DNA from: Thioflexithrix psekupsensis
Lineage (GTDB): Bacteria; Pseudomonadota; Gammaproteobacteria; Beggiatoales; Beggiatoaceae
Reading direction: 5' to 3'
Assembly (NCBI RefSeq): GCF_002149925.1
Contig: NZ_MSLT01000006.1
Coordinates: 620,001 to 684,000, forward strand
DNA length: 64,000 nucleotides
The notes beneath the pieces were generated by a model that worked only from the letters and a program-made list of their open reading frames with translations, did no database searches and was not told the origin of the DNA. Positions 1 through 8,341 of the stretch are shown here, in pieces; position 1 is the stretch's first letter; the number at the start of each line of letters is the position of its first letter. Made by a program: the position numbers and the translations under genes.

Positions 1-2
1 AT

Positions 3-398
3 ATTTTCTCACGGGTTTGGAAATGGGTGATTATTGGTGTGGGATTAGGGGCGGCATTGCATGGTTTTGTCCCAGAGAATTGGTTAGAACAGCATTTAGG
101 TGAGGAACAATGGTGGTCTGTGCCATTAGCGGTTTTATTAGGCATTCCATTATATGCCAATGCAACGGGAATTATTCCGATTATGGAAGGTTTAATTACC
201 AAAGGATTACCCGTAGGCACAACGTTGGCTTTTTGCATGAGTACTGTCGCAGCTAGTTTTCCTGAATTTATTATGTTAAAACAAGTGATGCAATGGCGAT
301 TATTATTGACTTTATTTATCATATTATTGGTTGCTTTTACGCTCATTGGTTGGTTGTTTAATTTTCTTCATTTTATTCCATTAGGAGTTCGATCATAA
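3..398 (+). CDS. Permease, YraQ/ArsP-like (DUF318), 3' part only
   Basis: The reading frame is open to the left edge of the window, so only the C-terminal part of about 130 residues is present. It has hydrophobic stretches typical of a multi-pass inner-membrane protein and a conserved-looking loop PLYANATGIIPIMEGLI followed by TLAFCMSTVAASFPEFIML. Such signatures belong to the DUF318 permease family (YraQ, ArsP), some members of which export organoarsenicals or other thiol-reactive compounds. The stop codon overlaps the ATG of the next gene by one base (TAATG), so the two are almost certainly co-translated. The partner is a small CxxC protein, a common arrangement for this family. The substrate cannot be told from the sequence. 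Confidence 0.8.
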   Translation: MFSRVWKWVIIGVGLGAALHGFVPENWLEQHLGEEQWWSVPLAVLLGIPLYANATGIIPIMEGLITKGLPVGTTLAFCMSTVAASFPEFIMLKQVMQWRLLLTLFIILLVAFTLIGWLFNFLHFIPLGVRS

Positions 399-631
399 TG
401 AAAACGATTAAAGTCTTAGGCAGTGGTTGCACCAAATGCACTAAAACGGCTGAATTTATCGCCAAAGTGGCCGCTGATAAAGGCGTGGCAATTGAAGTGA
501 TTAAAGAAACCAATCCCGAAGCGATTATGGGCTATGGCGTGATGGTGACTCCTGCGGTGGTGATTAATGAGCAAGTGGTGCATTCAGGCTCTATTCCCAA
601 TCAAGCGACAGTGGAAAATTGGTTGTCTTAA
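398..631 (+). CDS. Small thioredoxin-like protein, CxxC redox protein
   Basis: A 77-residue protein with a minimal thioredoxin fold layout: strand, then GSGCTKCTKT carrying a CxxC (C-T-K-C) near residues 10-13, helix, strand with the cis-proline segment VTPAVVINEQ, and a C-terminal strand/helix. This matches the 'redox-active disulfide protein 2' / MTH895 family. It overlaps the stop of the upstream permease by one base, and the family is often paired with DUF318 permeases, so it probably delivers or reduces a thiol-bound substrate for the permease. That role is inferred. A hairpin terminator follows directly. Confidence 0.85.
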   Translation: MKTIKVLGSGCTKCTKTAEFIAKVAADKGVAIEVIKETNPEAIMGYGVMVTPAVVINEQVVHSGSIPNQATVENWLS

Positions 632-649
632 TTTTTAGATAAACTCAGA

Positions 650-687
650 TGCCATTGCGACGTTTATTATTGCAATGGCATTTTTTT
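650..687 (+). terminator. Rho-independent terminator after thioredoxin-like gene
   Basis: Perfect 9-bp stem TGCCATTGC (650-658) and GCAATGGCA (672-680), with a 13-base loop, followed by seven Ts. It ends the permease/thioredoxin unit. It also argues against any upstream start for the next gene inside this stem. Confidence 0.85.
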
Positions 688-710
688 ATTATTTTTTGAG
701 AAACTGTTTT

Positions 711-1064
711 ATGTCCAATCCTATTGTGATTTCTGTTTTTTTATTAATATGTAGCAATGTGTTTATGACATTTGCATGGTATGCGCATTTAAAAGAATTA
801 AATCATAAACCGTGGATTATTGCCGCATTGGTGAGTTGGGGAATTGCGTTATTTGAGTATTTATTGCAAGTGCCTGCCAATCGAATTGGTTACACGGTGT
901 TAAATGTAGGGCAGCTTAAAATTTTGCAAGAAATAATCACCTTAACCGTATTTGTACCTTTTTCATTATGGTATTTAAAAGAGCCGTTAAAATTAGATTA
1001 TTTATGGGCTGCATTTTGTTTAGTGGGAGCGGTATTTTTTGTTTTTCGTAGCAAATTTAGTTAG
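711..1064 (+). CDS. DUF486 family small membrane protein
   Basis: A 117-residue integral membrane protein with about four transmembrane helices. Recognisable DUF486 segments are FMTFAWYAHL, WGIALFEYLLQVPANRIG and QLKILQEIITLTVFVPFS, ending in a last helix LWAAFCLVGAVFFVF. The family resembles small EamA/DMT-type transporters and has no assigned function. I chose ATG 711 because an alternative in-frame start at 675 would lie inside the preceding terminator stem and would add a non-conserved leader. The gene is monocistronic as far as can be seen. Confidence 0.8.
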   Translation: MSNPIVISVFLLICSNVFMTFAWYAHLKELNHKPWIIAALVSWGIALFEYLLQVPANRIGYTVLNVGQLKILQEIITLTVFVPFSLWYLKEPLKLDYLWAAFCLVGAVFFVFRSKFS

Positions 1065-1097
1065 TTTTAATTTTACAATAATGGATTGCTTTTTAGA

Positions 1098-2429
1098 ATG
1101 GTCATGAGCTATTTAAATGATTTGGAAAAAACACAGCAATTTGTGGCTTGGTTTCGGGAGGCTTCGCCGTATATTCACGCGCATCGTGGCCGCACATTTG
1201 TGATTTCTATTGCGGGAGAAGCCTTAGAAACGCCGCAATTTCCTTATTTAATTCATGATATTGCCTTATTAAGCAGTTTAGGCATTCGGGTGGTCTTGAT
1301 TTGTGGCATTCGAGTGCAAATTGAACATGAATTAGAACGGCGTGGAATTGAATCGCGTTATGTCGATGGTATTCGCATCACTGATGAAACCGCATTAAGT
1401 TGTGTTAAAGCGGCCTGTGGTGAGGTGATTTCTACGGTAGAAAGTTTATTGTCAATGGGATTAACAAATTCACCCACCATTGAGATGTTTATTAATACCG
1501 CAACAGGCAATTTTATTGTGGCGCGGCCGATGGGAATTAGAGATGGAATTGATTATTGTTATAGTGGCGAAGTGAGACGGGTTAATGTCGCGGCAATGAC
1601 GAAGCGATTAGATGAGGGATGTATTGTGTTAATTGCGCCTGTGGGTTATTCGCCGACAGGAGAGGTTTTTAATTTATTAGCCGAAGATGTGGCCGCCGAA
1701 GTGGCGATTGCTTTAAAAGCGCATAAATGGGTGTGTGTTAGCGAGACAAAAGGATTATATGATCAGCAAAATCGTTTTATTCAACAATTGACCTTATTAG
1801 AAGCGCAACAAGTCATGAATCGGGAAGCTGATGTTTCTTTAAGGCAGCAATTAACAAATGCCATTCGGGCTTGTCAAAGAGGCGTGCAGCGAGTGCATTT
1901 AATTCCGCGTCAAGTGGAAGGCTCACTTTTATTAGAATTATTTAGTCGAGATGGTATTGGAACGTTAATTAGTACAGACCCATTTGAACATATTCGACGG
2001 GCTAAAATTGAAGATATTGGCGGTTTATTGGCCTTGTTAGAACCCTTAGAAGAATCAGGGATTTTGGTGCGCCGTTCACGAGAAAAATTAGAAATGGAAA
2101 TTGATCAATTTCTGGTGCAAGAACGGGATGGAATGATTGTGGCATGTGCCGCATTATATCCTTTTGTCAATGAGGATATGGCAGAATTAGCTTGTTTGGC
2201 CGTACATGAGGAATATCGCGGCAATAATCGCGGTGATATTATGCTAAATTATATTGAACGAGAAGCCCGCCGTTTGCAAATTGGGCGCGTTTTTGTTTTA
2301 ACCACTTATACGGCAGATTGGTTTCGAGAACGCGGCTTTCAACCCGCTAATTTAGACGTTTTACCGATGCAACGTCGCGCCTTATATAATTATAAGAGAA
2401 ATTCTAAGGTTTTTATTAAATCACTGTAG
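1098..2429 (+). CDS. argA: N-acetylglutamate synthase (amino-acid N-acetyltransferase)
   Basis: Catalyses acetyl-CoA-dependent N-acetylation of glutamate, the first step of arginine synthesis in the cytoplasm. The 443-residue product has the classical proteobacterial ArgA layout. An amino-acid-kinase-like domain covers roughly residues 20-285 (HRGRTFVISIAGEAL near the N-terminus, VLICGIRVQIE). A C-terminal GNAT domain covers roughly 290-440, with the acetyl-CoA loop EEYRGNNRGD near 370 and the RVFVLTTYTADWFRERGF strand-helix. Its length equals that of the E. coli enzyme. ATG 1098 or ATG 1104 are both possible starts; the TTG 12 bases further up is unlikely. No arg genes adjoin it. Confidence 0.93.
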   Translation: MVMSYLNDLEKTQQFVAWFREASPYIHAHRGRTFVISIAGEALETPQFPYLIHDIALLSSLGIRVVLICGIRVQIEHELERRGIESRYVDGIRITDETALSCVKAACGEVISTVESLLSMGLTNSPTIEMFINTATGNFIVARPMGIRDGIDYCYSGEVRRVNVAAMTKRLDEGCIVLIAPVGYSPTGEVFNLLAEDVAAEVAIALKAHKWVCVSETKGLYDQQNRFIQQLTLLEAQQVMNREADVSLRQQLTNAIRACQRGVQRVHLIPRQVEGSLLLELFSRDGIGTLISTDPFEHIRRAKIEDIGGLLALLEPLEESGILVRRSREKLEMEIDQFLVQERDGMIVACAALYPFVNEDMAELACLAVHEEYRGNNRGDIMLNYIEREARRLQIGRVFVLTTYTADWFRERGFQPANLDVLPMQRRALYNYKRNSKVFIKSL

Positions 2430-2481
2430 CAAATAAAGTGATTAAAAAAATATTTATTGGTCTAAATAGGATGTGATTGTA

Positions 2482-3303
2482 ATGAATAAGCCACTGAGTT
2501 TAATTCCCGATGTACAAAGTAGTATTGATACTCGTCGTTTGACGATTAATAAAGTGGGAATTAAAGCCCTTAAACATCCCCTTCAAGTATTAAATCGAGA
2601 AGGAAAAGCACAATCCACGGTGGCTATTTGCAATATGTCGGTGGAATTGGCGCATCATCAAAAAGGCACGCACATGTCGCGCTTTATTGAGTTGCTTAAT
2701 GCCGATGAGCAAATGTTGAGCATGGAGGCTTTTAAACAGTTATTAAGCGCAATGGTGCAGCGTTTAGAAGCCCAACGCGGTTATATTGAATTTACTTTTC
2801 CTTATTTTATTCGCAAACAAGCTCCTGTTTCGGGTGTGGCGAGTTATTTGGATTATGAAATTACTTTATTGGGCGAGATTAATGAAGGCATTCCTGCGGT
2901 GGTTTTAAAAACGGTTATTCCTGTGACCAGTTTGTGTCCTTGTTCTAAGAAAATTTCGGCTTATGGCGCGCATAATCAGCGTTCACATGTCACCGTATCG
3001 GTGCGGCCATCTGGCCCGATTTGGATTGAGGATTTAATTGAATTGGTGGAACAACAGGCTTCTAGTGAATTATTTGGTTTGTTAAAGCGGTCGGATGAGA
3101 AACTGGTCACAGAACGGGCTTATGAAAATCCTAAATTTGTTGAAGATATGGTGAGAGATGTCGCCGCACAATTAAATCATCATCCTCATATTGCCGCTTA
3201 TTGTGTGGAAGCTGAAAATTTTGAATCGATTCATAATCATTCGGCTTATGCGATTATTGAAAAAGATAAATTATCTCCATGTGGTTCTGTGATAAGTAGC
3301 TAG
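2482..3303 (+). CDS. folE2: GTP cyclohydrolase IB (FolE2 type)
   Basis: Converts GTP to 7,8-dihydroneopterin triphosphate, the entry step to folate and, in some bacteria, queuosine. The 273-residue product has FolE2 hallmarks: the N-terminal [18 protein letters not shown], then [15 protein letters not shown], then the metal-binding [11 protein letters not shown] near residue 155, and [11 protein letters not shown]. FolE2 is the metal-flexible isozyme that replaces zinc-dependent FolE1, often under Zur control; I see no clear Zur box in the short upstream gap. ATG 2482 is preferred over GTG 2473 because AGGA at 2468-2471 is spaced suitably. The gap to argA is about 50 bases. Confidence 0.93.
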   Translation: MNKPLSLIPDVQSSIDTRRLTINKVGIKALKHPLQVLNREGKAQSTVAICNMSVELAHHQKGTHMSRFIELLNADEQMLSMEAFKQLLSAMVQRLEAQRGYIEFTFPYFIRKQAPVSGVASYLDYEITLLGEINEGIPAVVLKTVIPVTSLCPCSKKISAYGAHNQRSHVTVSVRPSGPIWIEDLIELVEQQASSELFGLLKRSDEKLVTERAYENPKFVEDMVRDVAAQLNHHPHIAAYCVEAENFESIHNHSAYAIIEKDKLSPCGSVISS

Positions 3304-3350
3304 TAATTATTGTTACATTATTTTATTAATGAGGCGTGTAAAATTTTGTT

Positions 3351-4655
3351 ATGGTGCAGTCTAATAAAACGGATTTGGCATATATAAAATCTTGGTATGC
3401 AGACAGTGTAGGAGAATTACCTGAACGGGCAAAATGTACCGAATCAATGACGGTCGATGTGGCGGTGATTGGCGGGGGAATGACGGGCTGTAGTGCCGCG
3501 TATCATTTGGCACAAGCAGGGCATTCAATCGCCTTGTTAGAAGCGGAGAAAATAGGCTGGGGCGCGTCGGGACGTAATGGCGGACAATTTATTTTTGGTT
3601 ATGCCTGCGATCCATTTCATTTAATGGAATTAATGGGCGCGGAAATGACACGGCAATTGTGGGATTTATCGTTGGCCGCGGTGCAATTAACCCGCAATTT
3701 AATTACCCAGCATCACATTGATTGCGATTTGACGAATGGCATGGCACATGTCGCCATTAAACCTAGACATGAATTAACGTTGAAAAAATGGCATGATTTG
3801 TTTGTTAAAAATTATGCTTATTCCAGTATGCAATGGTTGGATCAATCTAACTTGCGCGATTTATTAGCCAGCACGCGTTATTTAAGTGCTTTATACGACG
3901 CGAATAGTGGGCATTTGCATCCATTAAAATATACTTTGGGTTTAGCTCGCGCCGCAGAGCAAAAAGGCGTGTTAATTTTTGAGCATTCTCCCGTCGCAAA
4001 TATTAAACGCGGGCAGTTAATAACCTTACAATTAGCCAACGGCGCACAAGTGCATTGTCGCCAATTGGTTTTAGCGGGAAATGCTTATTTATCGCAGGTA
4101 TTAATGCCTGAAATAAATGCGAAAATAATGCCTGTTGGAACTTATATTATTGCCACTAAACCCTTACCGAATGCCACTGCATTAATTCGCAATAATATGG
4201 CCATTGCGGATATGAATTTTGTGTTAGATTATTTTCGTTTAACGCCAGATCATCGTTTATTATTCGGTGGATTGGCGAGTTATTCGACTGCGCCGCCGTC
4301 TAATGTGGCTACTGTATTATTGAAACAAATGAAAGCGGTTTTTCCCAGTTTACACAATTTGTCACTCAATGATATTACGCATTGTTGGGGCGGCAATGTC
4401 GCCGTGACCTTAAACCGTATGCCGCACGTAGGACGAATTGACGACAATATTTATTTTGCGCAAGGTTTTTCGGGGCATGGCGTGGCCTTGACGGGATTAA
4501 CAGGGCAAGTGATGGCTGAGGCGATTTCGGGGACGCTGGGGCGATTTGATTTGTTTTCGCAGGTGCCACATCAACCGTTTCCCGGCGGGAGACGTTTACG
4601 TTTACCTGCGATTATGTTGGGCAATTTGTTTTACCGTTTACGCGATTACTTTTAA
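3351..4655 (+). CDS. FAD-dependent oxidoreductase, PuuB-like (DAO family)
   Basis: A 434-residue flavoprotein of the D-amino-acid-oxidase superfamily. The N-terminal Rossmann motif VIGGGMTGCSAAYHLAQ lies near residues 39-55, followed by GWGASGRNGGQ. The C-terminal HCWGGNVAVTLNRMPHVG and the FAD-binding FAQGFSGHGVALTGLTGQ complete the family pattern. It resembles gamma-glutamylputrescine oxidoreductase (PuuB) and related amine oxidases; the exact substrate is inferred only. Its last codons and stop lie inside a 183-bp repeat shared with the thiS region near 7.9 kb. In the ancestral arrangement its stop overlapped the stop of the convergent thiS gene. Confidence 0.85.
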   Translation: MVQSNKTDLAYIKSWYADSVGELPERAKCTESMTVDVAVIGGGMTGCSAAYHLAQAGHSIALLEAEKIGWGASGRNGGQFIFGYACDPFHLMELMGAEMTRQLWDLSLAAVQLTRNLITQHHIDCDLTNGMAHVAIKPRHELTLKKWHDLFVKNYAYSSMQWLDQSNLRDLLASTRYLSALYDANSGHLHPLKYTLGLARAAEQKGVLIFEHSPVANIKRGQLITLQLANGAQVHCRQLVLAGNAYLSQVLMPEINAKIMPVGTYIIATKPLPNATALIRNNMAIADMNFVLDYFRLTPDHRLLFGGLASYSTAPPSNVATVLLKQMKAVFPSLHNLSLNDITHCWGGNVAVTLNRMPHVGRIDDNIYFAQGFSGHGVALTGLTGQVMAEAISGTLGRFDLFSQVPHQPFPGGRRLRLPAIMLGNLFYRLRDYF

Positions 4656-4820
4656 CCCCACCAATCGCGTGGACAATTTCCACCCGATCCCCCGCGTGTA
4701 ATTCTCGTAATTCGTATTCGCTGCGGGGGACGATGTTGAGGTTGATTTCTACGGCAAGTCGCTTATTTTGCAGCGAAAGTTGTTGTAAAAGTAAGGATAG
4801 CGTACAAGAGCTTGGGATTT
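4638..4820. repeat. 183-bp direct repeat, copy 1 (puuB end plus truncated thiS)
   Basis: Matches 7890-8073 with only a handful of differences over 183/184 bases. It contains the last codons of the puuB-like gene and most of a thiS gene on the minus strand. The match stops abruptly at 4820, before the first dozen or so codons of thiS. Together with copy 2 it brackets the broken restriction-modification gene. Confidence 0.95.
4653..4820 (-). pseudogene. Truncated thiS duplicate
   Basis: This is the C-terminal part of ThiS, nearly identical to the intact gene at 7904-8104. It has no start codon or N-terminal segment. It has also lost one C in the run after 4655 (four instead of five), which shifts the frame at the essential C-terminal Gly-Gly. 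It therefore cannot make a working sulfur carrier. It appears to be a by-product of the event that inserted the 3-kb restriction-modification segment. Confidence 0.9.
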
Positions 4821-4931
4821 ATTTGTGTTTTTCATTAGCAAACGAATCGTTAGATTTGGGATAATTTTATTCATATCACTACTTGGCTAGGACTAGCAAG
4901 TTTTAATCGTAAAAACAGTCTTTTATTTCCC

Positions 4932-5984
4932 CTATTCCCGCAAAAAACCCAATTCAAAAACCAAGGGTTGCAATTTCAGCGTTAATTCTTTATAAACCCG
5001 TTCAAATTCGCTGAAATCAATAGGGAAATAATCACCGCTTTCATTGCGTTTTTTTAAGGCGTTACGAATTTGATACCAGCCGACATCAGGGCGATTTAAT
5101 TTTAATTCTTCGCGCACGCGATAATTGTCTCTAGCAGAAAAATAAGCCTGCCATAATAATCGACCTGCATTTAAAACGGCTTTGGCTTCTTTAGACAGTT
5201 TCTTTTTCTTGAGATACTGCACCATAAAATCAGATTCAAAACGATCTGGCGCGCCGATTTCTTCTTCAGAATAAGGAATAAAATGATTAACAATACTCCA
5301 TTTTTTCCCGTTCCATTCTAAATCATTGGCACTGGCGGTTAAATTGCTGCCATTAAATAGCATCCAAATTAAACAATCATGCTTAAATTCGTCGGTTAAT
5401 TCGCCAGTGGGTTGTAAGAATTGATCGCGGTCATTTATCCAAGTGGGTTTAATTAAACGACGCACGGAGAAAATGATCGCGGCTTGCCAAAGGTTTTCGG
5501 GAGTGATGTAAAAACCATCACCTTGACCATAGGGAGATGAAAACAAAACTGTTTGTTGATTAGCGTGTTGCAAATCATTTTTGCCGCAGTACATGTAGGC
5601 AATAGCATTATCAGACCATGAATCTACACGCGGTGCAGAGGTTGCGGGTGTGATAGCATTTTTTAATGGTAAAACAGATTGATTATTTCTTTTTGGACGC
5701 TTTAACCAAACATTTAAATAGCTTTCATTGGGTAAATTATAAAATTTTTTCTCACCAATTGGCTGCGTTTTTTTATCAAAAATCTCCACTGTAATTTCTG
5801 TGATGGGTGTTTTTTCTTGGCATTTTGATTAGTTTTCCAAACTAAAAACCCAATGGGAAAATCTCCTTTTAAACCATCAAAAACTTTACTATGAACAATA
5901 AAGCCACCTAAATATTCTGCATTCCAGATTTGTCTAAATTTCTCAAAATTTGGCGCATTAATATATTTTAACTTGCTAAATATA
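4932..5984 (-). pseudogene. Type IIG restriction-modification gene, 3' half (broken)
   Basis: A 285-residue open frame (start GTG 5789) encodes the C-terminal, target-recognition-like half of an Eco57I-type restriction-modification enzyme. Upstream of 5789 coding sequence continues to about 5984, reading FSKLKYINAPNFEKFR and LGGFIVHSKVFDGLKG, but in another frame. The shift lies at a run of six Ts (5810-5815 on the plus strand); one more base would restore the frame. Upstream of 5984 the gene is interrupted by a MITE-like element. The 5' half is at 6176-7508. Joined, they would give one protein of about 795 residues. Neither half is likely to be active alone. Confidence 0.8.
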
Positions 5985-6175
5985 TACCAAAATTAAGTCA
6001 TTCATAAAATTTTTCTGTCAGAATCAGAATTTACAGAATTTTAGGATTTTCAGAATTAAAGAATAAAAAATCTATTGAAAATAAACGACTTGCAAGAGTC
6101 AATTTTGAAAATTCTTGTGTCTGTAAATTCTGATTCTGACAAAATAAGGATTCTACGAACCCTATCTTTTTGGTA
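5985..6175. mobile_element. 191-bp MITE-like element inserted in restriction-modification gene
   Basis: Both ends read TACCAAAA inward (5985-5992, and the complement of 6168-6175). Each is followed about 25-35 bases in by the inverted copy of CAGAATCAGAATTTACAGA, giving a long subterminal inverted repeat. TA flanks it at 5983-5984 and 6176-6177. Removing the element plus one TA joins the two gene halves in frame as ..ATIAI-FSKLKYIN.., which fits the expected protein. A TA target duplication is the habit of IS630/Tc1-mariner-type elements. The element is too short to encode a transposase. The TAG that ends the 5' half at 6162-6164 lies inside it. Confidence 0.85.
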
Positions 6176-7508
6176 TAGCAATTGTTGCTGTGGGCATTTC
6201 CTGAGCAATACGCACTATGAATTGCATAAATAATTCACTACTAGCTTTACCATAACTATCCATTGCAGTTGTCGAAAATTTATTTTTTGTAACGCCTGCT
6301 TTATTGCCGCTGTCTGATCCCGTACCAACTTCTGCATAAGGCGGATTCATTAACACTAAAATCTTTTTCCCTTCTCGAATCGCTTGGCGCAAACTTTCGG
6401 GGATTTTATTGGTCAGAGAATAATCAATTTTACCGTCATCAGTAATGTCATCATTCAAATAATCATATTGAAAACGATAAGCCGCCGCACAGGTTTTTGT
6501 GGCGCGCATCACATCTATATCCGCTTGATCTAAAGTACTCATGTATAAATTACGCGGATTAGAATGTTTCACTTCCAAATTTCCCACGCCACAACACATA
6601 TCCCAGACAATATAATTCTTTTGCCAATTTTTACCCAACACTTCCGTTAATTTATTATAAGCCGCATCAACCACTGCTAATGGCGTATAAAACGCACCTT
6701 TAAAGCTGCGTTCATCCAAAGGAATTAAACTATCACGGCGTTCTAATAAATAATTGCGATATTCGCTGTGAGGGGGTTTGTGATAAATCGCCCAGAATCG
6801 ACGATAACCTTCTTTATTCGCCAATTCATAAAGTTTTCCATTTAAAGAAAACACAGGCGCATTATTTTTATGCAATAATTCAGCGGGCAAATGTTCATGT
6901 GTAGATAGTGTGCCATCGTGCATAATATCGGCAAAAAATAACAAGGCATAATCTTCTTCATTAACCCCAATAATTTCCCGCCCAATCATTGCCACCCATT
7001 TATCAAAAACCTGTTTTAAATTATCGGGCGTAATTTGAGCGCGAATAATTTCGCCCGTTTGAATCGCTTGCTTAACGGCTTGAATAAATTCTTGTTCATG
7101 ACTAGAAATTTTAAACGAGACAAAATAAGCCCCAATATAAGCCGATACTTCGTCTAAAGCTTCTTTAGGGTATTGACTGGCCGATTTTCCCCATTTAATG
7201 CTTTTATTTTTTAACAAAGGCAAGACATCAGCGGTTTTCATTAAGGCCGCTTTTTCCGTATCAATTACCGCTAAAAAAGGCGGAATAATTTCCCCTTTAT
7301 TTAACGCATCTTGTACATAATGCAATAATTGCGTGAACATCGCATAACTGGAAATTTTCCCGCCTTCTTTGGCTTCAAACCAAATCTCATCCGTGCGAAT
7401 ATCAATTAAACCTTTGGTATAGCTTTTTAAGCCCAGAGCTTTAATGTAAATATCTTTGACATCTTCTTCACTGCGGGCGTGTTGTAATTTTTCGTAGAGG
7501 GTTGACAT
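6162..7508 (-). pseudogene. Type IIG restriction-modification gene, 5' half (broken)
   Basis: The 448-residue frame starts at ATG 7508. Its first part is a likely nuclease/helical region of Eco57I-type enzymes. The methyltransferase domain follows, with the SAM-binding motif WDMCCGVGNLE near residue 305 and the catalytic NPPY (LVLMNPPYAEVG) near residue 388. The native sequence stops at the TA target at 6176-6177; the last residues and the TAG come from the inserted element. The recognition part is separated at 4932-5984. A truncated methyltransferase without its recognition domain is probably inactive. The gene lies between the two copies of the thiS repeat, so it probably arrived by transfer. 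Confidence 0.85.
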
Positions 7509-7889
7509 AGTAGTGATTTAGGTAGAAGGTATGATTTCAACTTAATGATAACGCAATATTCCGCAGAAAACCTCTTCAGCATTTGCTAAATTGTTTCGGA
7601 GGTGGGATTTTAAAGATATATTTTTGTTAGATGAATATTATGATCCAACGAATTTAATTTAGAAATATCAGAAGCTCTACGACAATTACGGATTAATCTT
7701 GAAAACATTGAATGTTTGTTACAAAACCAGTGCATTATTCATTTCCACCCCAATTGGTTGCGCGCCCATTACCATTTCTCATCCCAAAATAAGAAATCGG
7801 GATGTCTCTCTTTTGGTTCATGGTCACGCCGAATATAAGAAAGCACTGGCGAGTCTGTTGTAGTCATTTTCAATCACGGATAGGGATGC
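7509..7889. other. Non-coding stretch with a decayed coding remnant
   Basis: No intact gene is seen in these 381 bases. On the plus strand a short frame at about 7795-7865 reads RDVSLLVHGHAEYKKALASLL before a stop, and the preceding bases read as protein-like sequence in another frame (IIHFHPNWLRAHYHF). This suggests the frameshifted end of a gene I cannot identify. The stretch ends exactly where the second copy of the puuB/thiS repeat begins. Confidence 0.4.
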
Positions 7890-8073
7890 TTACGCGATTA
7901 CTTTTAACCCCCACCAATTGCGTGGACAATTTCCACCCGATCCCCCGCGTGTAATTCTCGTAATTCGTATTCACTGCGGGGGACGATGTTGAGGTTGATT
8001 TCTACGGCAAGTCGTTTATTTTGCAGCGAAAGTTGTTGCAAAAGTAAGGACAGCGTACAAGGGCTTGGGATTT
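7890..8073. repeat. 184-bp direct repeat, copy 2 (contains intact thiS part)
   Basis: Partner of 4638-4820. It begins with the last 18 bases of the puuB-like gene, now orphaned here, and runs into the intact thiS gene. Beyond 8073 the intact thiS continues while copy 1 diverges. Confidence 0.95.
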
Positions 8074-8104
8074 GATGTGGTTGGCCGTTTAAAAGTATTT
8101 CCAT
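7904..8104 (-). CDS. thiS: Sulfur carrier protein ThiS
   Basis: A 66-residue ubiquitin-like sulfur carrier for thiamine thiazole synthesis. It starts MEILLNGQPHQ, has the acidic/hydrophobic beta-grasp core LAVEINLNIVPRSEYELRE, and ends in IGGG, so the C-terminal Gly-Gly that becomes the thiocarboxylate is present. AGGA lies just upstream of ATG 8104. No thiG, thiF or TPP riboswitch is visible nearby, so the gene stands alone here. Its downstream half is duplicated as a pseudogene at 4653-4820. Confidence 0.93.
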   Translation of the reverse strand: MEILLNGQPHQIPSPCTLSLLLQQLSLQNKRLAVEINLNIVPRSEYELRELHAGDRVEIVHAIGGG

Positions 8105-8177
8105 AAGTATTCCTAGTTGACAAAAGAGGTTAGTATTAGTATAATTCTGGGTCTTATTGTTCAGTTCTCCTCCTTAT

Positions 8178-8251
8178 GCGGGTGTAGTTCAATGGTAGAA
8201 CTTCAGCTTCCCAAGCTGATAGCGTGGGTTCGATTCCCATCACCCGCTCCA
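8178..8251 (+). tRNA. tRNA-Gly (anticodon CCC)
   Basis: Cloverleaf visible: acceptor GCGGGTG pairs with CACCCGC, the D arm contains GTTCAATGGTAGAAC, the anticodon stem CAGC/GCTG holds the loop TTCCCAA (anticodon CCC), and the T arm GTGGGTTCGATTCCCAT is followed by encoded CCA. It lies 73 bases upstream of thiS and reads in the opposite direction. No duplicate of its 3' end was seen across the nearby restriction-modification insertion. Confidence 0.95.
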
Positions 8252-8341
8252 AGACTTAGCTTACCCTCATTATATCTTGTTGCAAATTTGTTGCAATTTC
8301 TCAGTTTTCCCTCAGTTTTCCTTTTTTCTTGATAAAGAAAT

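Noticed and set aside
8105-8177. TPP riboswitch upstream of thiS
   Set aside because: The 73-base gap to the tRNA contains no conserved thi-box elements such as CTGAGA; it is too short and AT-rich.
8178-8251. tRNA-Gly as integration site of the restriction-modification insertion
   Set aside because: No copy of the tRNA 3' end was found at the other border. The border repeats are puuB/thiS sequence, and no integrase gene is present.
8117-8332. Short plus-strand frame across the tRNA
   Set aside because: It includes the whole tRNA gene; the translation is the usual tRNA-derived artefact.
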